This document shows, one piece after another, positions 6,092 through 7,699 of a DNA stretch of 7,699 nucleotides (the first letter of the stretch is position 1; each line of letters begins with the position of its first letter). The position numbers and the translations under genes were made by a program. The DNA comes from Alcaligenaceae bacterium. Lineage in GTDB: Bacteria; Pseudomonadota; Gammaproteobacteria; Burkholderiales; Burkholderiaceae. The notes beneath the pieces are model-generated. The model worked only from the letters and a program-made list of their open reading frames with translations, ran no database searches and had not been told where the DNA came from. The stretch is from assembly GCA_947372575.1 (NCBI GenBank), contig CANBUF010000075.1, positions 1 through 7,699 of the forward strand. The letters run 5' to 3'.

Positions 6092-6734
6092 AAGCCTGTT
6101 TGATTGCTTCGAATTTTTTGTCGTGCATGACGTCTTCTACTGATTGACCCGTGCGTACGGCCTGGACCATGCCCTCTTGCCTGGTGGCAATGCGTTCTGC
6201 GAGGGTTAATACTTCTTCAATGCGCGCGGCCGCAATAAAAACGGTTCCGCAGCGATCCGCAATGACGTAATCGTCTTCGTGCACGGTGACGCCCGCGACC
6301 TGAACAGGCGTACCTGATGCGATCTGGATGAGCCGGTTCCGGGCACTGATCATCGTGACTCCACGTCCAAATACCGGGTAGCCAATGGATTCACTGCCTT
6401 CGATATCCCGGCTCATACCATCAATAACTGAGCCCCGTATGCCTTTCATGCTGGCGGCATTGGCGAGAATATCTCCCCAACAGGAGATCCCTTCAGGACC
6501 GCCCGTAATCACCAGTATGCGATCGTTCGTCGTGATGCGTGCGATCACCGGCGAGATCAAATGTACGGTTGGTGCGGCATCGGTTTTGGGGCCGAGCTGG
6601 ATAGTGGAGGCAAGACCAACGATTTTTGGACAATCCCACAACGGACGCAGCCCATAGGTGGCACCAGGCATATTCAGAAAATCCAGTGCGTCCGAGATGG
6701 TATTTGTGTCGAGTTTTGCAAGTCTGTCGAGCAT
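6090..6734 (-). CDS. RraA-family protein, probable metal-dependent aldolase/decarboxylase-like enzyme
   Basis: A 214-residue member of the RraA / 4-hydroxy-4-methyl-2-oxoglutarate (HMG) aldolase fold, often mislabelled as MenG-like dimethylmenaquinone methyltransferase. The substrate-site region reads GGPEGISCWGDILANAASMK (78-97) then GIRGSVIDGMSRDIE (98-112). Arg109-Asp110 correspond to the Arg that binds the pyruvate carboxylate and the Asp that helps hold the divalent metal in known HMG aldolases. ADRCGTVFIAA (159-169) is the other family motif. True RraA, the RNase E inhibitor of enterobacteria, is shorter (about 160 residues), so an aldolase role is preferred; the real substrate is unknown. 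The ATG at 6734 has AGG 9 nt upstream and is preferred over a TTG two codons earlier (6738-6740). It lies 10 nt before cydA, directly after a terminator and a Bug-type binding protein gene, a common partner for enzymes of organic-acid breakdown. Confidence 0.85.
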   Translation of the reverse strand: MLDRLAKLDTNTISDALDFLNMPGATYGLRPLWDCPKIVGLASTIQLGPKTDAAPTVHLISPVIARITTNDRILVITGGPEGISCWGDILANAASMKGIRGSVIDGMSRDIEGSESIGYPVFGRGVTMISARNRLIQIASGTPVQVAGVTVHEDDYVIADRCGTVFIAAARIEEVLTLAERIATRQEGMVQAVRTGQSVEDVMHDKKFEAIKQA

Positions 6735-6754
6735 AAGCAAAGGCCTGGAGTGAC

Positions 6755-6783
6755 AAAAAAAATGGCATCACGAAGATGCCATC
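6755..6783 (-). terminator. Rho-independent terminator after the Bug/TctC gene
   Basis: On the minus strand, ATGGCATC (6782-6775), loop TTCGT (6774-6770) and GATGCCAT (6769-6762) form a perfect 8-bp stem, followed by a run of Ts (plus-strand A run 6755-6762). It lies 11 nt after the TAA at 6794-6796 and ends about 20 nt before the rraA-like ATG. There is no T run on the plus strand, so it acts in one direction. Confidence 0.88.
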
Positions 6784-6793
6784 ATATCAAGAG

Positions 6794-7699
6794 TTAATCG
6801 AGTTGGACGCCCAGACTTTTAACCAGCTTTCCAAGTCGATCGGACTCTGAAAGAATCAGTGCGTTGAAGGCTTCGGGTGTACCACCCACGACTTCGCTGC
6901 CGATTTCTTCCCAGCGCTTTCTGAATTCCGGGTCGCTGAAAATCTCGTTCAATACGGTGTTGTACTTCGCAATAATTGCCGGAGGTGTTTTGGCTGGCAC
7001 GACAATGCCATGCCACGCATAGTAATCAAAGCCTTTCAGACCTGACTCATCCATCGTTGGTACATCCGGAAGTACGGGCGAACGCGTCAGGGTGGTGACA
7101 GCAATCGGCTGTAGCAGACCACCTTTGATGGCATTGATTGAGCCGGCCATGATGTCCACCATACTGAATATTTGACCACCCAGCAGATCGTTCATAGCGG
7201 GGCTCGCACCTTTGTAGGGTATGTGCTGGAGTGGCGCGCCTGAAATGCTTTTTATGAGCTCTGGCCCCAGATGCTGTGGGGAGCCGTTGCCAGCCGAGCC
7301 AAAACTGACTTTGGTGGGGTTGGCTTTTGCATAGTCAAGATACTGTTGCAGGGTTTTGATATCCGAGCCAGCCTTGACCTCAAGTACCAGGGGAAATTTT
7401 GAAATCTGGATGACAGGCGCAAAGTCCTTAATTGGATCGTAATTCAGATTTTTGAATAAAGTCTGGTTGACTGACATATTGCCGCTAGCTGCCAGCAGTA
7501 TTGTGTACCCATCAGGTTTGGCGCGTGCGACCATCGCGGTGCCGATGTTGCCGCTTGCGCCCGCTTTGTTTTCAACAACGACGGTTGTACCCAGTTTTTT
7601 AGCGAGCGGTACCGATATCAGGCGCGCCATGATGTCAGTTGGGCCGCCAGGAGGGTAGGGCACAATGAACGTGATGGGCTGTGTTGGCCATTTGTCTTG
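6794..7699 (-). CDS. Bug/TctC-family periplasmic solute-binding protein (5' end outside window)
   Basis: Periplasmic binding protein of the tripartite tricarboxylate transporter (TctC/Bug) family, which binds small organic acids or related ligands. The frame stays open past the GTG at 7661-7663 to the right edge, and the added residues (QDKWPTQPITFIV) are the normal start of a mature Bug protein, so the start and signal peptide lie outside; 301 residues are visible of a usual 320 or so. Signatures are VPYPPGGPTDIMARL at the N-terminus, VVVENKAGASGNIGT, KPDGYTIL, FGSAGNGSPQHL, HIPYKGASPAMNDLLGGQI and LPDVPTMDESGLKGF. The ligand cannot be told from sequence, and no TctA/TctB membrane partners are in view; Bug genes without them are very common in Alcaligenaceae. 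It precedes the rraA-like gene on the same strand but is separated from it by a strong terminator. Its neighbour may act on what it imports, which is only an inference. Confidence 0.95.
   Translation of the reverse strand, partial: QDKWPTQPITFIVPYPPGGPTDIMARLISVPLAKKLGTTVVVENKAGASGNIGTAMVARAKPDGYTILLAASGNMSVNQTLFKNLNYDPIKDFAPVIQISKFPLVLEVKAGSDIKTLQQYLDYAKANPTKVSFGSAGNGSPQHLGPELIKSISGAPLQHIPYKGASPAMNDLLGGQIFSMVDIMAGSINAIKGGLLQPIAVTTLTRSPVLPDVPTMDESGLKGFDYYAWHGIVVPAKTPPAIIAKYNTVLNEIFSDPEFRKRWEEIGSEVVGGTPEAFNALILSESDRLGKLVKSLGVQLD

Noticed and set aside
6090..6734. Naming the RraA-fold gene menG (demethylmenaquinone methyltransferase) because it sits next to a quinol oxidase
   Set aside because: RraA-fold proteins have no methyltransferase motifs; the residues seen fit the HMG aldolase site instead.
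1..7699. tRNA, rRNA, IS elements, CRISPR arrays, prophage or integration signs
   Set aside because: No cloverleaf-like sequences, transposase frames, terminal inverted repeats or regularly spaced repeats were found by reading; conserved genes fill the window.

Overview
The window reads as ordinary chromosomal DNA from a betaproteobacterium. Burkholderiales, and within it Alcaligenaceae, is the most likely placement. This is inferred from gene content (a sox gene, a Bug/TctC binding protein next to an RraA-like aldolase, a cyanide-insensitive-type cytochrome bd) and from base composition that looks near 50% G+C by eye; I did not compute it or search any database. All nine genes belong to recognisable families. 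There are no RNA genes, insertion sequences, CRISPR arrays or integration signs that I can see, and no stretch over 300 bases lacks a gene.

Left part, plus strand (1-2426): the 3' part of soxA (its start lies before the window), then a 71-nt gap, then a tight pair encoding a small monohaem cytochrome c and a Tat-exported flavoprotein. The pair forms a flavocytochrome c sulfide dehydrogenase (FccA/FccB, SoxE/SoxF-like). Together these genes act in the periplasm on thiosulfate (SoxA) and sulfide (FccAB), passing electrons to c-type cytochromes. soxX and soxB are not in the window.

Middle part (2427-3641): a divergent pair. A histidine-phosphatase-family gene runs left and ends base-to-base against fccB. 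An RluE-like 23S rRNA pseudouridine synthase runs right, and its stop codon overlaps the end of cydB by 6 bp. Neither has an obvious link to respiration.

Right part, minus strand (3636-7699): reading leftwards, a Bug-family periplasmic binding protein (5' end outside the window), a clear rho-independent terminator, then rraA-like, cydA and cydB, packed with 10-nt and -4-nt spacing so that they look co-transcribed and translationally coupled. CydA has the short Q-loop of the CIO (cyanide-insensitive) type, and no cydX follows cydB.

The points most worth following are the operon of an RraA-like aldolase with the bd oxidase, the terminator placed directly before it with almost no room for a promoter, and the closeness of sulfide-oxidation genes to an oxidase class known to tolerate sulfide. 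I do not see a convincing new biological system here.
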